Source: Prolixibacteraceae bacterium | GTDB taxonomy: Bacteria > Bacteroidota > Bacteroidia > Bacteroidales > Prolixibacteraceae | NCBI GenBank assembly: GCA_003457135.1 | Contig: DMSQ01000089.1 | Coordinates: forward strand, 1-64,000 | Length of the DNA stretch: 64,000 nucleotides | Direction of reading: 5' to 3' | Shown here: positions 1 to 7,762 of the stretch, piece by piece | Position numbering within the stretch: position 1 is the first letter of the stretch | Layout of the letters: each line of letters starts with the position of its first letter | The notes under the pieces: model-generated | What the model saw: only the letters and a program-made list of their open reading frames with translations | Told to the model about the DNA's origin: nothing | The model's database searches: none | Position numbers and translations under genes: made by a program

Positions 1-285
1 AAATTTAAAATGGAAGGGGAACAAGCCAAAGCCAGTTGGGAAGAAATTCCTCCGGCACAAATTCCGGTAATGGAACGGCTTGGTAACATTTCGTATGCCC
101 ACAACAGTTCTACTTCAGCAATCACTGCGTCCGAAAAAGCTGACATGGCCATTCTGGAAGAAGAGTTTCCACCCATTCTGGAAGAACTCAGACAAATGGT
201 TGAAGAGGATATTCCTGCACTGGAAGCTGCAATGAACAAAGTCAATGCACCCTGGACACCGGGCAGATTGCCGGTCTGGAAATAA
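1..285 (+). CDS. C-terminal end of a VPS10/BNR-repeat (sortilin-like) protein, partial
   Basis: The reading frame is open from the left edge and stops at 283-285, so only the last 94 codons are present. The tail is rich in Glu and Leu and contains the segment SEKADMAILEEEFPPILEEL. It ends in PWTPGRLPVWK. This resembles the C-terminal helical tail of large Bacteroidota proteins annotated as VPS10-domain, sortilin or exo-alpha-sialidase-like BNR-repeat proteins (recalled family resemblance, not searched). The repeat domains themselves would lie outside the window, so the function cannot be confirmed here. A GC-rich hairpin follows the stop codon directly. Confidence 0.5.
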   Translation, partial: KFKMEGEQAKASWEEIPPAQIPVMERLGNISYAHNSSTSAITASEKADMAILEEEFPPILEELRQMVEEDIPALEAAMNKVNAPWTPGRLPVWK

Positions 286-301
286 AAAAGACAACCCAAC
301 C

Positions 302-341
302 AAAGCCTCCCCCAACCCCCTCCAAAAAGAGGGGGCTTTTT
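302..341 (+). terminator. GC-rich hairpin with T-run, likely terminator and dispersed repeat copy
   Basis: CCCCCTC (316-322) pairs with GAGGGGG (329-335) across a six-base loop. Flanking AAGCC and GGCTT extend the stem, and a T-run follows. It sits just after the stop codon at 285 and would end that transcript. The sequence belongs to the CCTCC/GGAGG palindrome family seen again near 7.6, 7.73, 38.7 and 59.97 kb. Confidence 0.6.
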
Positions 342-444
342 GAAATTGCAAGTCCGGAACATTTATTCAAGTTTGAGTAAATGTTCCGGGTTTTATCTCT
401 AATTTGAAACTCTCTGAAAACTCATCACTGCGACTGCAAACTGA

Positions 445-1179
445 CTATTGCCCTAACTCATTTCTGATCATATCCTCAATCTCCCTGGCCACTTCAGCCA
501 TATCCCTGCCTTTCGGATCAATCGGATCAAAGACCGTCAATTTAAGATTCACTCCTAAAGTCATTGGAAAATATCCATGCTTCATCAATTCGTAATTGCC
601 ATCTATCGCAAACGGAACGATCAGCGCTGATGGAGAAGTTTTGTATAATGAAGCTATTCCGGCAGGCATAAATGGTTTTAAAAGTCCGTTTTTACTTCGT
701 GTACCTTCAGGAAAAATGCAGGCTGCATAGTTATTTTCTTCGATATGTTTGCCGAGCAGAAGAATATCCTTGACTGCCTGTCTGGGATTTTTGCGGTCAA
801 TCAGAACTGAACCACCATGACGCAGGTTGTACGAAATACTTGGAATACCTTTACCAAGCTCAATCTTGGAAATAAATTTCGGATGGTTTTTCCTGAAACC
901 GACAATGATAGCGGGTATGTCAAGTGTGCTTTGATGATTGGCCACTATAATGATGGGACGGTTTTGAGGTATTTTTTCCAGGCCCTTAAAGGTGATTTTT
1001 GTACCTAAAACCTTCAGGCTGTACAGCAAACCAAAATTCATCACATCAACAGCCTTTTTGCGCACCGGATAACCCCATATCCAGTTGGTAAACATCTGGA
1101 CCGGATGAAAAATGAGAAGTAAAAGTCCAAAAATGATCAGGTAAACAGGAGTCAGGAGGTAAGACAGTATTTTCTTCAT
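445..1179 (-). CDS. plsC: 1-acyl-sn-glycerol-3-phosphate acyltransferase (PlsC family)
   Basis: A 244-aa membrane-associated acyltransferase of the PlsC/LPLAT family, which moves an acyl chain onto lysophosphatidic acid to make phosphatidic acid. The catalytic NHX4D block reads NHQSTLD near residue 80. The glycerol-phosphate-binding block FPEGTRSKNG lies near residue 157. A hydrophobic segment covers about residues 5-25. I chose the ATG at 1179 (MKKILSYLLTP) because the frame extending to 1215 adds 12 residues before a typical PlsC N-terminus. The gene stands alone, convergent with the gene at the left edge. The family call is firm; the exact acyl acceptor is inferred. Confidence 0.87.
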   Translation of the reverse strand: MKKILSYLLTPVYLIIFGLLLLIFHPVQMFTNWIWGYPVRKKAVDVMNFGLLYSLKVLGTKITFKGLEKIPQNRPIIIVANHQSTLDIPAIIVGFRKNHPKFISKIELGKGIPSISYNLRHGGSVLIDRKNPRQAVKDILLLGKHIEENNYAACIFPEGTRSKNGLLKPFMPAGIASLYKTSPSALIVPFAIDGNYELMKHGYFPMTLGVNLKLTVFDPIDPKGRDMAEVAREIEDMIRNELGQ

Positions 1180-1387
1180 GATGAATGATACTTTTAAGCA
1201 AGACAAAATAATCAAAAAAAATCAAGCTTTTATAAAATAATTCGCTGCTAGCTAAGTAATAACCAGAACTAATCATTTCGGGCTAAAAGCAGTTTTTAGT
1301 TTAAATCAAAGAATGATTTTTAAGCCATATTATTTTGTAATTTTAAAATCAGATAAACTATCTGCTTAAAAATCGTGTGCATTTGCA

Positions 1388-1542
1388 TTTTGTCCGTTAG
1401 AACATGAATATCAATAGAGGATCCTGTAGATGAAAAACTGTTGTCCGTTAGGACATCAACAGGGATTTATTAATTCCCTATGGGAATTGGATTCTCTCAT
1501 TCAAAATAATTCTATTGACATTATTCTCCTCCGGAGAATTTT
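1388..1542. repeat. Four-hairpin intergenic palindromic element, copy A
   Basis: This fills most of the 402-bp gap between the divergent genes at 1179 and 1582. Four short palindromes follow one another: TGTCCgttagAACA (1391-1404), TGTCCgttaGGACA (1442-1455), AATTCCCtatGGGAATT (1472-1488) and ATTCTCCtccGGAGAAT (1523-1539). Centres of the first and second, and of the third and fourth, are each 51 nt apart. Between them lie atatcaatag and attctattgacatt. A second copy with the same plan lies at 26698-26858. It has no coding potential. Confidence 0.75.
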
Positions 1543-1581
1543 AAAAAGACTAAATGAACGAAATCTAATCAATTATCCCTT

Positions 1582-2520
1582 ATGAAAATCATTATTCTTC
1601 TTGTTTTACTCCTGACTTCCGGTCTGAATGGATTTTCACAGGAAGTAAAAAACCTGGCCGAGAAACTTGGATTCGATCGCAATGCCAAACTACTCATTGT
1701 CCATGCCGACGATCTGGGCTTGTCGCATGCTACCAATAGCGCTGTTATGGAGGCTTTTCAGAAAAGCGGCATCACTTCAGGAAGCATTATGGTGCCTTGT
1801 CCATGGTTTCCGGAGATTGCCGAATTCGCTAAAAATAATCCAAATTTCGATATTGGCATTCACACCACTCTGACCTCCGAATGGGACAAATACTTCTTTG
1901 GTGGCATTTTGCCTGCATCCGATATTCCCGGTTTGCTCAATAAAAACGGATATTTTTACCCTTCGGTTGAAGCTTTTGCGCAACATGCCAATGCAGCAGA
2001 AGTGGAGAAAGAATCCAGGGCTCAAATTGAAAGAGCGCTTTCCTTTGGTATAAAACCTACTCACTTGGATAACCACATGGGAACCGTACTGGCCTCTCCT
2101 GAATATTATCAGATTTTACTCAAACTGGGAAAGGAGTATCGGCTCCCGGTTTTAATTCCGGCAGATATAATAGCCGGAATTTCGCCCCAGTTACTTGAGG
2201 TCTTGAGCAAGGATAATATTTTGGTCGATCATTTATTCATGATTAACCAGGCCAGTCCGGCAGAAAAATGGGGTGAACCTTACCTGAAGTTCATTGCTGA
2301 TATGAAGCCGGGCTTGAACGAAATTATCGTCCATCTGGCATACGATAATGATGAAACCCGTGCAATCATGATCAATCATCCTGATTTTGGATCGGAGTGG
2401 CGGCAACACGATCTGGATTTTGTTTTGAGCGATGATTTTAAAAAAGCAATAAAAGATCATGACATCAAACTGGTAACCTGGAGGCAAATCGGCAAGGTGC
2501 AATACCCAGCAAAAGAGTGA
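1582..2520 (+). CDS. ChbG/YdjC-family carbohydrate deacetylase, exported
   Basis: A 312-aa protein of the ChbG/HpnK (YdjC) fold, whose characterised members are metal-dependent deacetylases acting on N-acetylated sugars such as chitooligosaccharides. Residues 1-19 form a signal peptide ending at GFSQ. The metal and catalytic motif HADDLGLSHATN lies at about residues 41-52, followed by the HTTLTSEW segment near residue 94. The third metal-site block THLDNHMG lies near 160. The length suits the family. A GH172 gene follows 54 nt downstream, so the two may share a transcript for glycan breakdown outside the cytoplasm. The precise substrate is unknown. Confidence 0.85.
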   Translation: MKIIILLVLLLTSGLNGFSQEVKNLAEKLGFDRNAKLLIVHADDLGLSHATNSAVMEAFQKSGITSGSIMVPCPWFPEIAEFAKNNPNFDIGIHTTLTSEWDKYFFGGILPASDIPGLLNKNGYFYPSVEAFAQHANAAEVEKESRAQIERALSFGIKPTHLDNHMGTVLASPEYYQILLKLGKEYRLPVLIPADIIAGISPQLLEVLSKDNILVDHLFMINQASPAEKWGEPYLKFIADMKPGLNEIIVHLAYDNDETRAIMINHPDFGSEWRQHDLDFVLSDDFKKAIKDHDIKLVTWRQIGKVQYPAKE

Positions 2521-2574
2521 TCAGTCGCAGTTATCAGTTATTCATTCATTATTCTAAACCTAAATCTTATTATT

Positions 2575-3765
2575 ATGAAACGAATTATCCATTTACTATT
2601 GCTTGTTTTTAGTTTTGGTGTTCTGTTTTCACAAAATCAGAGCAGCGAAATGTTATCGCTTTCACAGATCAAAAAAAATGTAAAGACTAAACGTATTGGT
2701 AGTTTTGATCAGACCGGCGGAAATGGCGATTGCCTGAGCGGAATTGCCAACGGTGAAAAGCGCGTAATCATGGATGTAAAAGGCGCCGGCATTATCAACC
2801 ACATCTGGATTACCATAGCTCCTGAAGCGGCGAAGGCAAGCCGGAACGACATCATTCTGCGAATGTACTGGGACGGAAATACGTTTCCATCGGTCGAATC
2901 GCCCATTGGTCCATTCTTCGGAAACGGTTGGAACGAAACATACAATTTTGTGACGACTCCACTTTCTGTATCACCAGGATGGGGAAAATCGTATGTCAGT
3001 TATTTTGCCATGCCTTTTGCCAGTGGCGCTAAAATCGAAATTGAAAACCAGACCGGCGAAAAAATCAACTCTTTTTATTTCAACATTGATTACCTTGAAG
3101 TACCTGCTTTGCCGGAAAATTCAGGACGTTTTCATGCCTGGTACAACCATGAAATCACCGATGCCCTGCCCGATGGCGAAAACGAATGGGGATTACTGGG
3201 CGAAACCGGGAAAAATCCAAAGGGTGAAGGCAATTACCTGTTTGCCGACATTCAGGGAAAAGGGCATTTTGTAGGCGTGAATTACTATGTGAATTGCCCT
3301 TCGACCATGTGGTATGGCGAAGGCGACGAAATGGTATTTATTGACGGTGATACAACTCCAACAATAGTGGGTACCGGAACCGAAGATTTTTTCAATACTT
3401 CGTGGTGTCCCAAAGAGCTGTTTCAGCATCCGTATTATGGCTATCCCCGGGTAAACAACGAAACCGGCTGGCTGGGACATACGCATGTTTACCGCTTCTT
3501 TATTGCCGATCCGGTTTATTTTGACAATTCATGTAAATTTACCATTGAGCATGGGCACAACAATAACCTGACACTCGATCTGGCTTCTGTGGCTTACTGG
3601 TACCAGGATAAAGCTTCTGCACTACCACGTACATTTACCAAAGAAGAACGGGTGCACAAACCCATCATCGGAGCTTCCGAAATCCACAAATGGCGCGATG
3701 CCTGGCGGATTGAAAACAAAGAAAAAAGCAAGTTGTGGGGCGACGAGAAAAGAGAGGGAAAATAA
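2575..3765 (+). CDS. Glycoside hydrolase family 172 (DUF2961) protein
   Basis: A 396-aa exported protein of the DUF2961 family, now classed as GH172, whose studied members act on fructofuranosyl or arabinofuranosyl linkages. A signal peptide covers residues 1-20 (ending LFSQ). The family signatures are visible: GAGIINHIWIT near residue 69, RMYWDG near 96, and the acidic GTGTEDFFNTSWCP block near 266. The jelly-roll ends with HGHNNNLTLDLASVAYWYQ near residue 330. The gene lies between a ChbG-like deacetylase and a 1-nt-spaced DUF1456 gene. Whether it hydrolyses fructans, arabinans or something else cannot be read from sequence. Confidence 0.85.
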   Translation: MKRIIHLLLLVFSFGVLFSQNQSSEMLSLSQIKKNVKTKRIGSFDQTGGNGDCLSGIANGEKRVIMDVKGAGIINHIWITIAPEAAKASRNDIILRMYWDGNTFPSVESPIGPFFGNGWNETYNFVTTPLSVSPGWGKSYVSYFAMPFASGAKIEIENQTGEKINSFYFNIDYLEVPALPENSGRFHAWYNHEITDALPDGENEWGLLGETGKNPKGEGNYLFADIQGKGHFVGVNYYVNCPSTMWYGEGDEMVFIDGDTTPTIVGTGTEDFFNTSWCPKELFQHPYYGYPRVNNETGWLGHTHVYRFFIADPVYFDNSCKFTIEHGHNNNLTLDLASVAYWYQDKASALPRTFTKEERVHKPIIGASEIHKWRDAWRIENKEKSKLWGDEKREGK

Positions 3766-3766
3766 A

Positions 3767-4078
3767 ATGACCAACAACGATATTCTCAAAAAACTGCGCG
3801 TTGCACTGAAACTTCGCGATGACAACATCATCGAAATATTAAAACTGGTTGATTTCCCCGTTTCGAAAAGCGAAATAAGCGCATTGTTCCGGGCAGAAGA
3901 CCACCCAAATTATGTGGAGTGTGGCGACCAAATCCTTCGGAATTTCCTGAACGGATTGATTATTTACATGCGCGGGCCGGCTAAAGAGGAACCAAATCCT
4001 GAACTTGATAAAAAGGTTGAGAAAAAAGCAAAGCCATTGGTGATCATCAAAAGATCGAAAAGACCGAGAATCGAATAA
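3767..4078 (+). CDS. DUF1456 (YehS-like) family protein, single-repeat form
   Basis: A 103-aa cytoplasmic protein. Residues 1-70 form one DUF1456 unit (NNDILKKLRVALKLRDDNII, then a CGDQILRNFLNGL ending). It is followed by a basic tail rich in Lys, Arg and Glu. E. coli YehS, as I recall it, carries two such units in about 150 aa; this one has only a single unit, most like the second. The ATG at 3767 lies one base after the preceding stop codon, so it is probably translationally coupled to the GH172 gene. The longer frame from 3698 lies inside that gene and is rejected as a start. The molecular function is unknown. Confidence 0.78.
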   Translation: MTNNDILKKLRVALKLRDDNIIEILKLVDFPVSKSEISALFRAEDHPNYVECGDQILRNFLNGLIIYMRGPAKEEPNPELDKKVEKKAKPLVIIKRSKRPRIE

Positions 4079-4100
4079 TATGTGCGTTTGAGTTTATATT

Positions 4101-4937
4101 CTATTTTCCCGGAATTGCCGGTATTTTTGGTTTTCCGGCTTCAACCCAGGCCGAATAAATTAAGGTAGCCGTTACTTTTGATGATTCTTCCAGAAGTCTG
4201 ACAGTAAAAATATTTGTTTTATCCCAAAGGTTCTTATAATAAACTTCGTTGTATTGTTTTTCTGCCACTTCATAAGCACTACTATCTGCGTGCAATATCA
4301 AATCAATGTTTGAATGATTGGTGTATAAATAGTTAAAGATGTACGACTGAACACCTTTTATTTTGCGGCATGTGGAATTTTTAAACTGAATTTCACCCAT
4401 ATTGCGGTCAATCATCGTTTCTTCGTACCGGCGATGAATACCGGTTTGACCTGTTAATTGTCCGTCGTAATTGGCTGCAATATGCAAGGGCATAAATCCA
4501 TCCCCGACATAATGACCCAAGTTTGCAGCAGTTAATGCTGCCCGGTTCCAATCGCCCAACTTTAAATCCTGAACCAGCGCCCGGTATGTTGAATCGGTTG
4601 CCCAGGGCAAAGTTCCCTCTTTCTTTACCTTCTCTTTTCCATATTTCCGGCAGGCCATTTTGAAATTCTCCACAATCCGGTGCTTGTTGTTGAAATCTTC
4701 GTAATTGTCGATATCAATAAAGTGCCTGACAAATTCAGTTTTGTCTTCTCTTTTTCTTTTGTCAGCATCCGAACCATGATCGCCAAGCATTACTGCCCAG
4801 GCTTTTAAATGCTTCAATTCCTTTGGAAAGAATTCAACACACGACGAATTGATTTTTCGGTGAGCTTTTTCACCCCAACTGCACAGGCCAACCAAAAGGA
4901 TGAATAAAAACGAGTATCGAAACAAGGCAGAATTCAT
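4101..4937 (-). CDS. Zinc-dependent S1/P1 nuclease or phospholipase C-like enzyme, exported
   Basis: A 278-aa exported enzyme of the zinc-dependent phospholipase C / S1-P1 nuclease superfamily, which hydrolyses phosphodiesters with a trinuclear zinc site. The signal peptide spans residues 1-20. Cleavage after it would expose Trp21 of WGEKAH, matching the family's N-terminal Trp zinc ligand. Other ligands are visible as His26, the H and D residues of RHFIDID, and the GHYVGDGFMPLH block near residue 144, followed by HRRYEE. Nuclease and lipase activity cannot be separated from sequence. The gene is convergent with the DUF1456 gene, with only 22 nt between stop codons. Confidence 0.8.
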   Translation of the reverse strand: MNSALFRYSFLFILLVGLCSWGEKAHRKINSSCVEFFPKELKHLKAWAVMLGDHGSDADKRKREDKTEFVRHFIDIDNYEDFNNKHRIVENFKMACRKYGKEKVKKEGTLPWATDSTYRALVQDLKLGDWNRAALTAANLGHYVGDGFMPLHIAANYDGQLTGQTGIHRRYEETMIDRNMGEIQFKNSTCRKIKGVQSYIFNYLYTNHSNIDLILHADSSAYEVAEKQYNEVYYKNLWDKTNIFTVRLLEESSKVTATLIYSAWVEAGKPKIPAIPGK

Positions 4938-4999
4938 AATTAGAAATTAAAATCTGTGTTAAAATAACTCAAAAAAAGATTGGATTTACCCGGGAAACA

Positions 5000-5029
5000 A
5001 AAAGGTGCTCAATTTCTTGGGCACCTTTT
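5000..5029. terminator. Bidirectional terminator downstream of tRNA-Cys
   Basis: AAAAGGTGC (5000-5008) pairs with GCACCTTTT (5021-5029), and the inner CAA and TTG extend the stem to leave a four-base loop. T-runs flank it on both strands. It lies 12 nt beyond the 3' end of the minus-strand tRNA-Cys and upstream of the gene ending at 4937, so it probably ends the tRNA transcript. Confidence 0.8.
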
Positions 5030-5041
5030 CTTTTTAGGTTG

Positions 5042-5112
5042 AGGTTCCTGGCGGATTCGAACCGCCGTACACGGTTTTGCAGACCGCTGCCTAACCACTC
5101 GGCCAAGGAACC
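5042..5112 (-). tRNA. tRNA-Cys (GCA anticodon)
   Basis: Read on the minus strand, the gene starts GGTTCCT at 5112 and ends AGGAACC plus a U discriminator at 5042. The D-loop region reads GGCCGAGTGGTTAGGC. The anticodon arm contains CTGCAAA, giving anticodon GCA. The T-arm is GGCGG TTCGAAT CCGCC. U at position 73 is the known identity base for cysteinyl-tRNA synthetase. CCA is not encoded. A strong terminator follows at 5000-5029. Confidence 0.95.
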
Positions 5113-5283
5113 AATATTGGCTTCAATCCCTTATTGGGTGGGCAAAGATAACAAAAAAAATGTCCCACAAACAAGAATAAACGGGTGTACAATAAAATTC
5201 CCTTTTTCAAAAATTAACTACGAAGTGGTTGAATGTGAATAGCCCTGAGTGAAACTCTTGGGACAAGGTACGATGATTTTTAA

Positions 5284-5340
5284 CAACCCTGTAAAGGATT
5301 GAATTTGTTCATTTCTGATATTCAACACTTAGAAGGGTTG
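5284..5340. repeat. Paired imperfect hairpins in the gap before the efflux operon
   Basis: Two 18-nt imperfect palindromes begin CAAC and end GTTG or ATTG: 5284-5301 and 5323-5340. The whole segment also forms a larger inverted repeat. It resembles the hairpin-rich intergenic elements at 1.4 and 26.7 kb but has only two hairpins, 39 nt apart. The rest of the 497-bp gap (5113-5609) is AT-rich, with no gene or convincing promoter that I can see. Confidence 0.5.
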
Positions 5341-5609
5341 ATGTTCATTAAATGCATTGATTTGCCAAATTTTGTTAAATCCTGTAACGAATTGACTGTT
5401 TAATCGTCATATTCCATTGTAAGAATTTTCAGAAACAGAAAACAGAAGAGTCAATAAATTTCATTTGCCGGTGATTTGGGTTTGCTTCGATCTGATAAAC
5501 TCAAATATTGACCGCTTAACAGTTTAATATCGGTCATTCATCGAAAAAAATATAACTCAGAAAACAATATTCACGAATTTTGAATTGAAAACAAGCAGAA
5601 AACAAAGCC

Positions 5610-6335
5610 ATGATCAGATTAAACAACATTCACAAATCCTATGAAATGGGAAGCAACAGTCTCCATGTTCTGAAAGGCATAGACCTCCACATTGAACAGG
5701 GAGATTTTGTTTCTATCATGGGTTCCTCCGGGTCCGGAAAGTCAACACTCCTGAACATTTTGGGGATGCTCGACAATTACGACAAAGGAACTTACCATTT
5801 GTCGGGAAACCTTATCGCAAACATGAGTGAGAAAAAATCCGCCAAACTTCGTAACGAAATGGTTGGTTTTGTATTTCAGTCGTTCAACCTGATTTCGTTT
5901 AAAAATGCCATGGAAAATGTGGCCCTTCCACTTTATTATAAGGGCATTCCACGAAAAAAGCGAAACCAGATTGCTATGGAATACCTCGAAAAACTGGGAT
6001 TGAAAGAGTGGGCGCACCACATGCCCAACGAAATGTCGGGTGGCCAGAAACAACGGGTTGCCATAGCCCGCGCTTTGATTTCGAATCCCAAAATTATCCT
6101 CGCTGACGAACCCACCGGAGCGCTCGATTCCGCAACTTCGTATGAAGTGATGGATATATTAAAAGATGTAAACGATTCAGGAATTACCGTCATCATCGTT
6201 ACCCACGAACACGACATCGCGGCCATGACCAGTCAGATCATCCGGCTGAATGACGGACGGATTCATGAAATTATCCGCAATGGTGAACTGAAAAAGTTCC
6301 AGAAAAATTACATCCACGGACTGGAAACCGCTTAA
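5610..6335 (+). CDS. ABC transporter ATP-binding protein (MacB/LolD type)
   Basis: A 241-aa ATPase subunit of the MacB/LolD class that powers the neighbouring permeases. Walker A GSSGSGKS is at residues 38-45. The Q-loop segment VFQSFNLI lies near residue 90. The signature MSGGQ is at 142-146, and Walker B ends in Asp166-Glu167 (LADEP). The H-loop reads VTHEHD near residue 198. All catalytic motifs are intact and the length is normal for a free-standing ATPase. It is the first gene of a run (5610-11554) with two permeases, an adaptor and a TolC protein, and lies 10 nt before the first permease. The substrate is unknown. Confidence 0.93.
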   Translation: MIRLNNIHKSYEMGSNSLHVLKGIDLHIEQGDFVSIMGSSGSGKSTLLNILGMLDNYDKGTYHLSGNLIANMSEKKSAKLRNEMVGFVFQSFNLISFKNAMENVALPLYYKGIPRKKRNQIAMEYLEKLGLKEWAHHMPNEMSGGQKQRVAIARALISNPKIILADEPTGALDSATSYEVMDILKDVNDSGITVIIVTHEHDIAAMTSQIIRLNDGRIHEIIRNGELKKFQKNYIHGLETA

Positions 6336-6345
6336 TACCTGAACT

Positions 6346-7596
6346 ATGTTTGACATTGACAAATGGCAGGAAATTCTTGCCACCATCAAAAAAAATAAGA
6401 TGCGGACTTTCCTCACCGGATTCTCGGTAGCCTGGGGGATTTTCATGCTGATGATTTTGCTGGGTTCAGGAAACGGGTTAAGCAACGGCGTTGCAGCCAA
6501 TTTCATGAACGACGCTATAAATGCCATGTGGATTTGGAATGGAAAAACAACCCTGCCCTACGAAGGTATGAAATCAGGCCGGAATATTGATTTTCGAAAT
6601 CAGGATCAGGATATTGTTCAGAAAGTTCCCGGAGTCGGGGTTTCTTCAGGACGATATTTTATTGGAAATACCCGGTATTCATACAACAAGGAATCTGGCG
6701 AATATACTACCATTACCTGCCAGCCTGAATTAAAGGAAGTCGAAAACACCATCTTAAATGAAGGCAGGTTTATCAACAAAATTGATATCCTTCAAAATCG
6801 AAAAGTTGTAGTCATTGGAACTGATATCAAGACTGCACTCTTTAAAGACTCTGCAGCTGTTGGTGAGTATGTCAACATCAATAATGTACTATTTAAAGTG
6901 GTTGGTATTTGCTCCGAGCCCGGATCAACCAGAAACCGGAATGCTTACATGCCGCTTTCAACGGCTCAAATGATTTTTAGTGGTTCGAACCGATTGCATA
7001 ACCTGGCGCTGACAATCAACGCAGAAACCCTCGAAGAAAGCCAGGCCATTGAGGAACAGATCAGAAAAGCTTTGGGCAAACAACATAAATTCGACCCTAA
7101 AGATGAAAGCGCTATCGGCTTGTACAACAAACTGGAAAATTACATTCAAACCATGAGGATTTTTCAGGCCATAAAAATTTTCATCTGGATAATTGGAATG
7201 GGAACATTAATTGCCGGTATCGTTGGTGTTAGCAACATCATGCTGATTGTAGTAAAGGAACGGACCAAGGAAATCGGGATCCGCAAGGCAATAGGTGCAA
7301 GTCCTTCTTCAGTAATTGCCTTAATTTTGCTTGAATCAATCATGATTACCACCATTGCCGGATACATAGGTTTGGTGCTTGGAACCGGACTAATGGAGTT
7401 GATCAATTATTTAATGGTACAAGCTGCCGGGCCTACTCCTGATCCACAGGGTACCATCTTTATGAATCCGACCGTGGATATCAATATTGCTGTATCGGCC
7501 ACCCTTCTCCTGATTGTTGCAGGTGCCATAGCAGGATACATTCCTGCCAAACGGGCAGCCAGTATTAAACCTATAGTTGCATTAAGAGACGAATAA
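6346..7596 (+). CDS. ABC transporter permease, MacB/FtsX type (first of two)
   Basis: A 416-aa inner-membrane permease of the MacB-PCD/FtsX fold. One transmembrane helix lies near residues 21-42. A large periplasmic domain follows (about 43-270). Three C-terminal helices sit near 277-305, 325-350 and 380-400. The cytoplasmic coupling motif reads KERTKEIGIRKAIGASP, typical of mechanotransmission ABC systems. The C-terminus ends IPAKRAASIKPIVALRDE. It has no fused ATPase, so it relies on the gene 10 nt upstream. It is paralogous to the next permease, and the pair could form a heterodimer (inference). Confidence 0.92.
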   Translation: MFDIDKWQEILATIKKNKMRTFLTGFSVAWGIFMLMILLGSGNGLSNGVAANFMNDAINAMWIWNGKTTLPYEGMKSGRNIDFRNQDQDIVQKVPGVGVSSGRYFIGNTRYSYNKESGEYTTITCQPELKEVENTILNEGRFINKIDILQNRKVVVIGTDIKTALFKDSAAVGEYVNINNVLFKVVGICSEPGSTRNRNAYMPLSTAQMIFSGSNRLHNLALTINAETLEESQAIEEQIRKALGKQHKFDPKDESAIGLYNKLENYIQTMRIFQAIKIFIWIIGMGTLIAGIVGVSNIMLIVVKERTKEIGIRKAIGASPSSVIALILLESIMITTIAGYIGLVLGTGLMELINYLMVQAAGPTPDPQGTIFMNPTVDINIAVSATLLLIVAGAIAGYIPAKRAASIKPIVALRDE

Positions 7597-7597
7597 C

Positions 7598-7630
7598 AGC
7601 CCCACTCCACCCTCCCGGAAGGGGAGGGCT
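7598..7630. repeat. GC-rich palindrome between the two permease genes
   Basis: CCCTCCC (7610-7616) pairs with GGGAGGG (7622-7628), with outer AGCC and GGCT. It belongs to the same GC-rich family as 302-341, 7730-7746, 38716-38751 and 59966-59982. It lies directly after the stop of the first permease. No T-run follows, so it may slow or stabilise the transcript rather than end it. Confidence 0.55.
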
Positions 7631-7729
7631 TGAAGAGTTGCTCTTTTAGCATTTGCACAAAAAAGAAAATTAAATATCCAATAATGAATAATCAACACTC
7701 AATATCCAAAACAAGCACAATCTTAATCA

Positions 7730-7746
7730 CCCCTCCTGCGGAGGGG
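7730..7746. repeat. GC-rich hairpin just upstream of second permease start
   Basis: CCCCTCC (7730-7736), loop tgc, GGAGGGG (7740-7746): a perfect seven-pair stem ending 16 nt before the ATG at 7763, followed by a purine-rich GC stretch. It is close enough to affect ribosome loading on the second permease. It is another member of the dispersed CCTCC/GGAGG family. Confidence 0.55.
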
Positions 7747-7762
7747 CAGGGGGGAGGCTCGT

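Noticed and set aside
1388..1542. Insertion sequence at the four-hairpin element
   Set aside because: No transposase frame and no target-site duplication are visible; it is too short for an autonomous element.
5039..5242. 67-codon frame on the plus strand
   Set aside because: It runs antisense through tRNA-Cys; the tRNA explains the sequence.
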